From T1Sed10-7 sp041686695 (GTDB lineage: Bacteria; Actinomycetota; Nitriliruptoria; Nitriliruptorales; Nitriliruptoraceae), in NCBI GenBank assembly GCA_041686695.1, contig JAWLDJ010000007.1, positions 1-57,017 on the forward strand: a stretch of 57,017 nucleotides of DNA, read 5' to 3'. The notes under the pieces were generated by a model. That model made no database searches and was not told the origin of the DNA. It worked only from the letters and a program-made list of their open reading frames with translations. The number at the start of each line of letters is the position of its first letter. Within the stretch, counting starts at the first letter, position 1. A program made the position numbers and the translations under genes. Below are positions 1-7,983 of this stretch, piece after piece.

Positions 1-1
1 A

Positions 2-874
2 GAGGCGCAGCAGCTCGGTGGCGCTCCCCTCATCGGCGTGACCGTCGCCAACCTGCTCGGGATCGGTATCGACGGTGTCGCGACGATCTCGACCGCCGGC
101 TGGGCGGCGCTGCTCGACACCCTCGGTGGGGTCGAGGTGACCGTTCGCACCGAACTGAGCGCACCGGACGGCTCGGTGCGGTTCGAGCCCGGCGAGCAGG
201 TGCTCAGTGGCGAGCGGCTGGCGGCGTACCTGACCATGACCGCCGCCGGGGAGACCGAGCTGGATGCGCTTCCACGGGTCCAGCAGGTGCTCGGCGCGAT
301 GCTGGATGCCCTCGCGCAGGAGCCGTCCTTGGTCGATCGCTGGCTCAGCATGGAGCTCGCGGACGGGTCCCCGGCCATCGCCACCGACGAGCCCGCGCTG
401 GTGCGCGCGCTGCTGCTCGAGCTCGCAGAGGCACGCGCCGTCGATGGCGTCACGACCTGGACCCTTCCGGTGGTCCCCCTCGGCAGCGGGCGCGACGACG
501 GCTACCGCCTCGATGTCGGCCGGACCGACGAGCTGGTCGCCGACCGGTTCGAGGCGTCCCGACCGGGCACCGAGGTGGTCGGTGGCCGGGACGTGGAGAT
601 CCTCAACGGCAACGGTGTGCCGCGGGTCGGCCAGGAGGTGGCGGAGCGGCTCTCCGACGGCGGGTACCGCATCGTGCTGACCGGCAACGCCGACCGCTTC
701 ACCTACCAGACCACCCGGATCGTGCTCCACGACCGCTCCCCGGGGCAACTGGCGGTCGGTCGTGACGTCCAGGCGCGGCTCGGTGTGGGGGAGCTCGAGC
801 TGGCGGCGACCCCGGGATCGGTCGTGGACGTCACGGTCGTGGTCGGCGCGGACTTCCCGCCCGACGGCGGCTGA
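2..874 (+). CDS. LCP-family protein with LytR_C domain, 5' truncated by the window edge
   Basis: The reading frame is open from base 2, so the gene begins upstream. About 290 residues are visible. The first ~170 resemble the end of a LytR-CpsA-Psr (LCP) domain, the family that transfers glycopolymers from lipid carriers to peptidoglycan (for example 'GWAALLDTLGGVEVTV'). The last ~95, starting at 'VEILNGNGVP', look like the LytR_C domain common at the C-terminus of actinobacterial LCP proteins. Where typical LCP enzymes have an arginine-rich 'AYVRxR' stretch that contacts the pyrophosphate, this protein has 'AAYLTMTAAGE', so it may be a non-catalytic paralogue. rsfS follows after 103 bp. The family is fairly secure; activity is doubtful. 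Confidence 0.75.
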   Translation, partial: EAQQLGGAPLIGVTVANLLGIGIDGVATISTAGWAALLDTLGGVEVTVRTELSAPDGSVRFEPGEQVLSGERLAAYLTMTAAGETELDALPRVQQVLGAMLDALAQEPSLVDRWLSMELADGSPAIATDEPALVRALLLELAEARAVDGVTTWTLPVVPLGSGRDDGYRLDVGRTDELVADRFEASRPGTEVVGGRDVEILNGNGVPRVGQEVAERLSDGGYRIVLTGNADRFTYQTTRIVLHDRSPGQLAVGRDVQARLGVGELELAATPGSVVDVTVVVGADFPPDGG

Positions 875-897
875 GCTCGCGTGCGGCGGCAGCGCCG

Positions 898-903
898 TAC
901 CCT
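898..903 (+). promoter_or_regulatory. Possible -10 box for rsfS (TACCCT)
   Basis: TACCCT fits the TAnnnT pattern seen repeatedly before genes in this window. It lies about 75 bp before the rsfS start, just after the preceding stop codon. No clear -35 box is visible. Confidence 0.3.
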
Positions 904-977
904 GGTGCCCAGCCCCATCGGCCGCGTCGCGCCGGCGACGGGGCCGTCTCGCCATCCCCGACCCTCGAGCCTGCCCC

Positions 978-1382
978 GTGCCAGCCACCGAAGAGGCCGT
1001 CCAACTCGCCGTCGCGGCGGCGGACGCGGCCGACGACGTCAAGGCGGATGACCTCGCCCTGCTCGACGTGAGCGAGCTGTTGGTGATCGTCGACGTGTTC
1101 CTGCTCGCCAGCGCCGGCAGCGACCGGCAGCTCAAAGCCGTGGCCGAGCGGATCGAGGAGCGGCTGCGCGACCATGGGCGGCGTCCGGCGCGCCGCGAGG
1201 GGACCCCGTCCGCCGGTTGGGTGCTGCTCGACTACGGGGATCTGGTCTGCCACCTCTTCCTCGCCGAGCAGCGTGGTCTCTACGCGCTGGAGCGACTGTG
1301 GGCCGACGTGCCACGACGCGACGTGCGCACCGGTGACGTCCTGGCCTCGGCCGTGGACACCGAGGTCGAGGGCCGGGTGTGA
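978..1382 (+). CDS. rsfS: Ribosomal silencing factor RsfS
   Basis: RsfS binds ribosomal protein L14 on the 50S subunit and blocks subunit joining under nutrient limitation. The 134-residue protein has the family size and its characteristic C-terminal half: 'WVLLDYGDLVCHLF' followed by 'LERLWAD'. The N-terminal part contains the expected 'LDVSELLVIVDVFLLASAGS' region. The GTG at 978 is chosen because it gives the usual N-terminus; the frame is open further upstream but that sequence overlaps the previous gene. Its stop overlaps the next gene's GTG by 4 nt, so the two are probably co-translated. In mycobacteria rsfS is likewise followed by a histidine-phosphatase gene (gpgP). Confidence 0.93.
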   Translation: MPATEEAVQLAVAAADAADDVKADDLALLDVSELLVIVDVFLLASAGSDRQLKAVAERIEERLRDHGRRPARREGTPSAGWVLLDYGDLVCHLFLAEQRGLYALERLWADVPRRDVRTGDVLASAVDTEVEGRV

Positions 1383-2149
1383 GGCAGCTCCTGCTGGTCC
1401 GGCACGGCGAGTCCCGGTGGAACGCCGAGGGACGCATCCAGGGGCAGGCCTGTGCTGGGCTCTCCGAACGTGGGCACGCCCAGGCCCAGGCCCTCGGCGA
1501 CACCATCGGACCGGGACTCGCGCAGCAGCTGGCCACCGATCCCGCCGCCGTCCGTCTCGTGACCTCCGACCTCCAGCGTGCGACCGAGACCGCCGCGCCC
1601 GTCGCGCGGCGGCTCGGTCTGGACCCCGTGCACGATCGGCGCCTGCGCGAGCGCTCCTTCGGGCGCTGGGAGGGCCGTTCCCACACCGAGCTGGCCAACG
1701 ACGACCCCGAGCGCTACCGGCGGTGGACGACCGGTGTCGACGTGATGGGCGAGATCGGTGCCGAGACCGCGACCGAGCTCGCCGACCGGGTCGCCCCGGC
1801 GCTGGCCGAGCTGCTGACGGCGACGCCACGCGGCGGTGTGACCGTGGTCGTCAGCCACGGCGGCAGCATCTGGCACGGCCTGCATCGCCTGTTCCGCCTG
1901 CCACCTCGGAGCCTGGGCCCGGTCGGCAACGCCTCGGTGGCCCAGCTCCTGCTGCTGATCGAGGAGGACGTCGCACCCGGTCGTATCGACGAGGGGACGA
2001 CCGGCGGCAACGGCACGGGGCGGTTGCTGCCGAGCGGCGTGCATCCCGTGCTGGCCAGCTACAACGACCTCGCGCACCTGCCGGTCGAGCTGCGGACCGG
2101 CGGGTTCGCCACGGGCACGACCTCCGACGCGGTCCCGCAGATGCGTTGA
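1379..2149 (+). CDS. Histidine phosphatase family protein, GpgP-like
   Basis: A 256-residue member of the phosphoglycerate mutase-like histidine phosphatases. The phosphohistidine motif 'RHGES' is at residues 8-12, the proton-donor glutamate lies in 'ERSFGRWEG' (residues 91-99), and the second catalytic histidine is H160 in 'VVSHGGS'. The start overlaps the rsfS stop by 4 nt (GTGA). The rsfS-phosphatase order matches mycobacteria, where the neighbour is glucosyl-3-phosphoglycerate phosphatase GpgP, the last step in glucosylglycerate synthesis for methylglucose lipopolysaccharide. Substrate assignment rests on gene order only; cofactor-independent sugar-phosphate phosphatases of other specificity are equally possible. 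Residues ~190-256 form a longer tail than in minimal family members. Confidence 0.85.
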   Translation: MRQLLLVRHGESRWNAEGRIQGQACAGLSERGHAQAQALGDTIGPGLAQQLATDPAAVRLVTSDLQRATETAAPVARRLGLDPVHDRRLRERSFGRWEGRSHTELANDDPERYRRWTTGVDVMGEIGAETATELADRVAPALAELLTATPRGGVTVVVSHGGSIWHGLHRLFRLPPRSLGPVGNASVAQLLLLIEEDVAPGRIDEGTTGGNGTGRLLPSGVHPVLASYNDLAHLPVELRTGGFATGTTSDAVPQMR

Positions 2150-2170
2150 CGCCGTCGGCGGCGGGTCACC

Positions 2171-3214
2171 TCAGCCGTCGCCACGCGCCGCCAGCGCCGT
2201 GCGCAGGGTCGCGGCGCTCCTGAGGCCCGAGACCGCCGCCCCCTCGACGCGTCCGCCCTCGAGGGCGTCGCCGGCCAGGGCGATCGGCGCGCCGCCGACG
2301 TGGTCGATCATGGGCTCGTCGCCGAGCACCGCGGTCGGTGCGGCGAACCGCCAGCGATGCAGGTGCACCACCTCGGCATCGGTGCCCAGGAGCCCGCGGG
2401 CGGCCGTCATGAGCTCACGGGCGATGGTCTCCTGGGGCGCGGTGAAACGGTCGCGGCTGTAGTCCGCGTCGGCGTGGACGGTGATGGCGGGCGTGGCCGA
2501 AGCGCCGCTGCGCTGGTGGTCGCTGATCCAGGCGAGTGGCCCATCGGCGAGTCGCACGGCGCCTCGCGCCGGTAGCTCGGTCGGCCCCGCGGGGATCGCC
2601 AGGGCCGTCAGGCAGGGGTCGTAGGTCGCCGCGCTCAACCGGTCCGCCACCTCGGCGGTGAGCCGGGCCCCGCCGGCCGCCAGCAGGTCACGGGCCTGCG
2701 GCAGCGGGCTGGTGAGCAGGACCGCGTCGGCATCGAGGGTGTGCTGACCGGTGGTCGGCGGAGGGGATGGTCGCGAGCTGCTGCCGACGGGGCGCGCGGC
2801 GAGGTCGATGCGCCACCGCCCCCGGTGCGGGGTCACCGCCGTGACGATCGTGCCGAGCCGCACGTCCAGGTCCGTGGTGAGATGCTCGACGATGCGACGC
2901 ATCGTGGGCACCCCGCGCCAGCGCGGGTGCCCCTGCGGATCGCTCGGGGCGTCGCGATCGGGACTGCCGTGGAACCAGGTGCGCACGACCCCCTCCGCCA
3001 CCCACGTGTCGACCAGGGCCGTGAACTCGGGTGATCGGGCGGTCAGGAACTGTGCCCCGACGTCGAAGGTCGCCGCCCCGATCGTGCGTGCGGCCAACCG
3101 CCCGCCGGGAGCGAAGCCCTTGTCCAGCACGACGACCCGGTGGCCGGCCCGCTGCAGCTCGAGCGCCGCGAGACCGCCGGCCATGCCGGCCCCGACCACG
3201 ATCACCTGTGCCAC
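2171..3214 (-). CDS. NAD(P)/FAD-dependent oxidoreductase (renalase-like)
   Basis: A 347-residue flavoprotein. It opens with a Rossmann dinucleotide-binding motif, 'VIVVGAGMAGG', followed by 'VVVLDKGFAPGGRLAAR', the FAD-binding pattern of renalase-like amine oxidoreductases. The C-terminus 'APIALAGDALEGGRVEGAAVSG' fits the second FAD-contacting motif of the same fold. The GTG at 3214 is preceded by a strong GGAGGT seven bases upstream, which settles the start even though the frame stays open much further. The physiological substrate cannot be read from the sequence. It converges on the phosphatase gene with a 21-bp gap, and tRNA-Ala lies upstream on the same strand. Confidence 0.85.
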   Translation of the reverse strand: MAQVIVVGAGMAGGLAALELQRAGHRVVVLDKGFAPGGRLAARTIGAATFDVGAQFLTARSPEFTALVDTWVAEGVVRTWFHGSPDRDAPSDPQGHPRWRGVPTMRRIVEHLTTDLDVRLGTIVTAVTPHRGRWRIDLAARPVGSSSRPSPPPTTGQHTLDADAVLLTSPLPQARDLLAAGGARLTAEVADRLSAATYDPCLTALAIPAGPTELPARGAVRLADGPLAWISDHQRSGASATPAITVHADADYSRDRFTAPQETIARELMTAARGLLGTDAEVVHLHRWRFAAPTAVLGDEPMIDHVGGAPIALAGDALEGGRVEGAAVSGLRSAATLRTALAARGDG

Positions 3215-3386
3215 GGCTCCACCTCCGGGCAGGTTCGCGACCGTCGACCGGGTGGACCGGCCCCCTCGCTCGCGGGACGCCCGGTGCCGGCCCGGGAGGT
3301 ACCCGGCGCCGACACGCCGACCCACGGTGCCGGCGTCGGCCTGCGAACGGCGAAGAGCCCCGGTCAGCGACCAGGGCTCCCTCGGG

Positions 3387-3460
3387 TGGACCGGATGGGA
3401 TTTGAACCCACGACCCCCTCCATGCCATGGAGGTGCGCTGCCGGACTGCGCTACCGGCCC
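3387..3460 (-). tRNA. tRNA-Ala(GGC)
   Basis: A 74-nt cloverleaf on the minus strand: 7-bp acceptor stem, 4-bp D stem with 9-nt loop, 5-bp anticodon stem with loop ATGGCAT, 5-nt variable loop, and a T arm with loop TTCAAAT. The anticodon is GGC (plus-strand bases 3424-3426), reading GCC alanine codons. The acceptor stem carries the G3-U70 wobble pair, the classic identity element for alanyl-tRNA synthetase, and the discriminator is A73. The 3' CCA is not encoded (CCC follows the discriminator). A possible -10 box, TACGCT, lies on the minus strand at 3493-3498. Confidence 0.96.
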
Positions 3461-3580
3461 GAGCGCACGACGCGACGGCCGTGCGGGCCGGGAGCGTAGC
3501 CCGCGCCGCCAGGGCGCGCGAACCACACGCTGCTGCGATTCGATCGAGCGCGGCAGCCCGGGTGCGATCGCGCTGCTCGC

Positions 3581-3586
3581 TACCCT
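3581..3586 (+). promoter_or_regulatory. Possible -10 box for leuS (TACCCT)
   Basis: TACCCT lies 33 bp before the leuS ATG and 16 bp before its GGAGG (3603-3607). This is a TAnnnT box at a plausible distance for a short leader. No T-box-like leader structure is visible. Confidence 0.35.
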
Positions 3587-3619
3587 CCGCGGGTCCGCTT
3601 CCGGAGGCCAGCCCGCACG

Positions 3620-6124
3620 ATGTCGACCGACCCCACCGCCGAGCCCGAGCGCTACGACCCGCTCGTCGTCGAGCCGCCCATCGCCCAGCGGTGGGCCGCG
3701 GAGCGCACCTACTCCCTGCGCCCCGGCCCGGCCGAACTGGACCCGAGCTCGCTGGAGCGTGCGCCCTACTACGCGCTCACGATGTTCCCCTACCCGTCGG
3801 GCGACCTGCACATGGGCCACGCGGAGATCTTCACGATCCACGACGCGTTGGTCCGCCACCTCAGGATGACCGGGCACACCGTCCTGAACCCGATCGGGTG
3901 GGACGCCTTCGGGCTGCCGGCGGAGAACGCCGCCCGCAACCGTGGCGCGGACCCCAAGGCCTGGACCTACGCCAACATCGACGAGCAGCGCTCCACGATC
4001 GTCAGGCTCGGGTACTCCTTCGACTGGGACACGGTCCTGCACACCTGCGACCCCGAGTACTACCGCTGGACCCAGTGGCTGTTCCTGGCGCTCTTCGACG
4101 CCGGCCTGGCCTACCGCCGCGAGGCGCTGGTCAACTTCTGCCCGTCCTGCTCCACGGTGCTCGCCAACGAGCAGGTCGTGGACGGTCGGTGCGAGCGTTG
4201 CGGCACCGAGGTGTCCCGGCAACCGCGGACCCAGTGGTTCTTCCGGATCACCGAGTACGCCGACGAGCTGCTGTCCGGCCTCGACGACCTCGACTGGCCC
4301 GAGCGGGTCAAGAACTCCCAGCGGGCCTGGATCGGGCGTTCCGAGGGGGCGGAGATCGTCTTCCCCACCGCCGATCGCGAGGACGAGATCCACGTCTACA
4401 CGACCCGTCCCGACACCATCTTCGGGGCGACCTACTTCGTGTTCGCTCCCGAGCACCCGGTGGTGCGGCGTCGCATGGCCGGGGACCGGGCCTACGACGC
4501 CTACCTCGCGGAGGTCACGCGCCGCTCCGATGTCGAGCGGCAGGCCGGCAAGACCGGCTACCGCCTGCCCTTCGACGTGGTCAACCCCTTCACCGGCGAG
4601 GACATCCCCGCCTACGCCGCCGACTACGTGCTGATGGACTACGGCACCGGCGCGATCATGGCGGTGCCCGTCGGCGACCAGCGTGACTTCGACTTCGCCC
4701 GGCAGGAGGGCCTGGAGATCCGGGTGATCATCCGACCGACCGGCCCCGACGGGCAGCTGCTGGACGAGCTCGACCCCGACACGATGACCGAGGCCTACAC
4801 CGGTCCGGGGGTGATGGTGCACTCCGGCGCCTACGACGGCCTGCCCTGGCACGAGGCCAAGGCACGCATCATCGCCGACGTCGAGGCCAAGGGCTGGGGG
4901 ACCGCCAAGGTCAACACCCGGCTCCGCGACTGGTTGATCTCCCGACAGCGCTCGTGGGGCGCACCGATCCCGATCGTGCACTGCCGGCACTGCGGTGAGG
5001 TCCCCGTGCCCCAGGAGGACCTGCCGGTCACCCTGCCTGACGATCTGGACTTCACCGTCGCCGGCTCGCCGCTCGACCAGCACGCCGCCTTCAAGCACGA
5101 CGTGGTCTGCCCCCGCTGCGGCGACCAGGACGCCACCCGCGACGTCGACACGATGGACACCTTCGTCGACTCCTCCTGGTACTTCCTGCGCTACCTCTCG
5201 CCCACCGACGACACCCGCCCCTGGCCGACCGACGCCGCCGGCGACTGGCTGCCGATCGACCAGTACACCGGCGGGGTCGAGCACGCCGTGCTGCACCTGC
5301 TCTACAGCCGCTTCGTGGTCAAGGCCATGCGCGACCAGGGGTACGTGGACGCCGACGAGCCGTTCCAGGCCCTGCTGAACCAGGGCCAGGTCATCATGGA
5401 CGGCGCCGCGATGTCGAAGTCGAAGGGCAACCTGGTCGTGCCCGGCGAGGTGACCGACACCTACGGTGCCGACACCCTGCGCGGCACGATGCTGTTCGCC
5501 TCCGCGCCCGAGGACGACATCGACTGGGCGGACGTCTCCCCGACCGGCATGCACAAGTGGCTGTCGCGGGTGTGGCGTCTGACGCTCGAGGAGCTTGCCC
5601 GCGATGACCAGGGTGCCGTACCGCTGGCCGAGGAGGGCGCGGCCCGGCTGCGTCGCGCCACGGCCGAGGCGATCGACCGGGCCTCGGCCGAGTACGCGGC
5701 CCGCAAGTTCAACACCGCCATCGCGCAGCTGATGACGCTGACCAACGCCGTGCTCGACGCCACCCGGCACGGCCGTGGTGGGCCCGCGGTCCGCGAGGCG
5801 CTCGAGGCCCTGCTGACGATGCTCGCGCCGGTGTGTCCGTTCATCACCGAGGAGCTGTGGACCCGGCTCGGCCACGACGCTTCCGTCCACGACCAGCGGT
5901 GGCCCGTCGCCGACACCGCCCTGTTGGTCGACGAGGAGGTCGAGGTGGTCGTGCAGGTCAACGGCAAGGTCCGTGGCCGGCTGACCGTGCCGGCCGGAGC
6001 TGACGCGGAGGCGGTCGAGTCGGTGGCACGCGCGGACGAGCGGCTCGCCGGTCACCTCGCGGCGGAGGTCGTCAAGGTGGTCTTCGTGCCCGACAAGCTG
6101 GTGAACTTCGTGGTCAGGGCCTGA
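3620..6124 (+). CDS. leuS: Leucyl-tRNA synthetase
   Basis: Charges tRNA-Leu with leucine in the cytoplasm. The 834 residues contain the class I signatures: HMGH at 64-67 (HIGH motif) and MSKSK from residue 598 (KMSKS). A zinc-ribbon-like 'CPSCSTVLANE...CERCG' begins at C174, the editing (CP1) domain follows with 'TTRPDTIFGATY', and the C-terminal anticodon-binding region ends with 'VVQVNGKVRGRLTVP', the typical LeuRS C-terminal domain. Length and order fit bacterial LeuRS. The ATG follows GGAGG with 12 nt spacing, slightly long. degV starts 4 nt after the stop. Confidence 0.97.
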   Translation: MSTDPTAEPERYDPLVVEPPIAQRWAAERTYSLRPGPAELDPSSLERAPYYALTMFPYPSGDLHMGHAEIFTIHDALVRHLRMTGHTVLNPIGWDAFGLPAENAARNRGADPKAWTYANIDEQRSTIVRLGYSFDWDTVLHTCDPEYYRWTQWLFLALFDAGLAYRREALVNFCPSCSTVLANEQVVDGRCERCGTEVSRQPRTQWFFRITEYADELLSGLDDLDWPERVKNSQRAWIGRSEGAEIVFPTADREDEIHVYTTRPDTIFGATYFVFAPEHPVVRRRMAGDRAYDAYLAEVTRRSDVERQAGKTGYRLPFDVVNPFTGEDIPAYAADYVLMDYGTGAIMAVPVGDQRDFDFARQEGLEIRVIIRPTGPDGQLLDELDPDTMTEAYTGPGVMVHSGAYDGLPWHEAKARIIADVEAKGWGTAKVNTRLRDWLISRQRSWGAPIPIVHCRHCGEVPVPQEDLPVTLPDDLDFTVAGSPLDQHAAFKHDVVCPRCGDQDATRDVDTMDTFVDSSWYFLRYLSPTDDTRPWPTDAAGDWLPIDQYTGGVEHAVLHLLYSRFVVKAMRDQGYVDADEPFQALLNQGQVIMDGAAMSKSKGNLVVPGEVTDTYGADTLRGTMLFASAPEDDIDWADVSPTGMHKWLSRVWRLTLEELARDDQGAVPLAEEGAARLRRATAEAIDRASAEYAARKFNTAIAQLMTLTNAVLDATRHGRGGPAVREALEALLTMLAPVCPFITEELWTRLGHDASVHDQRWPVADTALLVDEEVEVVVQVNGKVRGRLTVPAGADAEAVESVARADERLAGHLAAEVVKVVFVPDKLVNFVVRA

Positions 6125-6128
6125 CCTG

Positions 6129-6977
6129 ATGGCGCGCGTCGCGGTCGTCACCGACTCGACCTGTGACCTGCCCCCCGAGCTGGTCGAGTCGCTGGGGCTC
6201 AGGGTCGTACCGCTGTCGGTCACCTTCGGCGACGAGACCCTGATCGCCGGGGTGCAGCTCTCGCCGGCAGCCTTCTACGCCCGCCTGGCCGCCAGCGAGA
6301 CCCTGCCGACCACCTCGCAGCCGGCCCCGGCGTGGTTCGAGGAGGCCTACGCGGACTGCGCCGATGACGGCTACACGCACGTCGTCTCGCTGCACTGCTC
6401 CGCCGCGTTGTCCGGCACCGTTGCGCTCGCCCGTGACCGGGCCCGCCAGGCCGCGGTGGACGTCGAGGTGGTGGACACCCGACTCGTGGGGGGCGCCCTC
6501 GGCGCGGCCGCGTTGGCGGCCCACCGCGTCGCCGAAGCCGGCGGCAGCCCCGCGGAGGTGATCGCGGCCGCCGAGCGGGTCCGCGCGGGCGCGGCCAGCC
6601 TGATCGTGGTGGACACGCTGGATCACCTGCGCCGCGGTGGGCGGCTGACCGGCGCCCAGGCCGCGATCGGGACGGCGTTGAAGGTCAAACCGATCCTGCA
6701 CCTGACCGGCGACGGGCGCGTGGAGGTCCGCGAGCGCACGCGGACGTGGGCGCGTGCGCTGGAACGGGTCGGGGTGTTGGCCGCCGAGGCCGCGAACGGC
6801 CAGCGTGTGGACGTCATCGTCGCCCACGCCGTGGCACCGGTGCGTGCCGAGCAGCTGTGGTCGGTGGTGGAGCGCCACGTCCACCTCGGCCGGCGACTCG
6901 AGACCCTCATCGGTCCGGTCGTCGGCAGCCACGTCGGGCCCGGGGCGGTCGGGCTGGTGGTCGTGCCGGCCGGGTGA
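6129..6977 (+). CDS. DegV family fatty-acid-binding protein
   Basis: A 282-residue DegV protein. The family binds long-chain fatty acids and in Firmicutes (FakB) presents them to fatty acid kinase. The N-terminus 'VAVVTDSTCDLPPELVE' and the conserved 'PTTSQPAP' loop that contacts the carboxylate are both present. 'DTLDHLRRGGRLTGAQA' is the usual second signature. It is 4 nt downstream of leuS and probably co-transcribed. No fakA-like kinase gene is seen in the window, so whether this copy works in fatty acid phosphorylation is unknown. Confidence 0.92.
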   Translation: MARVAVVTDSTCDLPPELVESLGLRVVPLSVTFGDETLIAGVQLSPAAFYARLAASETLPTTSQPAPAWFEEAYADCADDGYTHVVSLHCSAALSGTVALARDRARQAAVDVEVVDTRLVGGALGAAALAAHRVAEAGGSPAEVIAAAERVRAGAASLIVVDTLDHLRRGGRLTGAQAAIGTALKVKPILHLTGDGRVEVRERTRTWARALERVGVLAAEAANGQRVDVIVAHAVAPVRAEQLWSVVERHVHLGRRLETLIGPVVGSHVGPGAVGLVVVPAG

Positions 6978-7055
6978 CCGGCGGGGTGGGCCTTCGTCCA
7001 CAGCCATGGTCGGATCCATCGGGGCACGCCCGCCGCGAACCGGCAGCCTGCTTCC

Positions 7056-7955
7056 ATGCCGATCGAGCCGACCCGCCCTGCCGACGAGCGACCTGCCGGT
7101 CGTGGGCACGCCGGCGCCCAGCAGCCGGCAGCCTCCGCTGACGCAGCGCAGGCGTCGTCGTGGGGGTCCGGACCGCCCGCGTCCCCGCCAGCGCCTCCGG
7201 AACGCTCGCGCACCGAGCGGTTGCTCGGCTGGTGCAGGCCCACCCCCGCCGAACTCGTCGGGCTGGTCCTGCTGGTGCTCGGCTCGGTGGTGGCCTCGGC
7301 GGTCTGGTGGGGCCAGAGCGTGACGGCACCCGCCGGCAGCGATCAGGTGCGCGCTGCGGGTGCCGCGGTGTCGAGCGATCCCCGCGCGGACGGGGCGACG
7401 GCCGGAGCGGTGGAGGGGGCGACGACCGGAGCCGTCCCGGACGTCGGTGGCGGCGATCCGGTGACCGATGACGATGTCGGCGGCTCCGGCATGTCGGCGG
7501 TCACCGTCCACCTCTCCGGCGCCATCAGCCGCCCCGGGCTCGTGACGCTGCCCGCGGGAGGACGGGTCGGCGACGCGGTCGTGGCAGCCGGTGGGCTGAC
7601 CGACGACGCCGACACGGCCCGGGTCAACCTGGCGCGGGCGCTGGCCGATGGGGAACATGTCCACCTCCCCCGGATCGGGGAGGACCCGCCCGAGCCGGTG
7701 GCGCCGGTGGGCCCACAAGGGTCCGACACCCCGGAAGGCGCCACCGATCCGCCCGGTGACGGCCCCCTCGACCTGAACCGGGCGAGCGCGGCGGAGCTCG
7801 AGCAGCTGCCCGGCATCGGTCCGGCTCGGGCCGCGGCGATCGTGGAACACCGCGAGCGCCACGGACCCTTCGTCGTCCCCGGCGATCTGCGTGCGGTGTC
7901 GGGGATCGGTGAGGCGACCTTCCAGAACCTCGCACCCCTGGTGGTCGTGCGATGA
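7056..7955 (+). CDS. comEA: ComEA-type helix-hairpin-helix competence protein
   Basis: ComEA is a membrane-anchored DNA receptor that hands double-stranded DNA to the ComEC channel. The 299 residues have an Ala/Pro-rich cytoplasmic N-terminus, one membrane helix around residues 68-88 ('LVGLVLLVLGSVVASAVWW'), a low-complexity linker, a SLBB domain around 147-205 ('GAISRPGLVTLPAGGRV'), and two helix-hairpin-helix motifs at the end ('LNRASAAELEQLPGIGPARA' and 'VSGIGEATFQNL'). comEC follows, the conserved arrangement for natural transformation. The long N-terminal segment before the membrane helix is an actinobacterial feature. Confidence 0.93.
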   Translation: MPIEPTRPADERPAGRGHAGAQQPAASADAAQASSWGSGPPASPPAPPERSRTERLLGWCRPTPAELVGLVLLVLGSVVASAVWWGQSVTAPAGSDQVRAAGAAVSSDPRADGATAGAVEGATTGAVPDVGGGDPVTDDDVGGSGMSAVTVHLSGAISRPGLVTLPAGGRVGDAVVAAGGLTDDADTARVNLARALADGEHVHLPRIGEDPPEPVAPVGPQGSDTPEGATDPPGDGPLDLNRASAAELEQLPGIGPARAAAIVEHRERHGPFVVPGDLRAVSGIGEATFQNLAPLVVVR

Positions 7956-7983
7956 CCGCCGTGGCTGCGCGGGTCAGCGTCCG

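Noticed and set aside
3215..6223. Minus-strand frame extending the FAD oxidoreductase across tRNA-Ala and leuS
   Set aside because: The true start is the GTG at 3214 with a strong ribosome site. Upstream sequence is antisense to leuS and passes through a tRNA.
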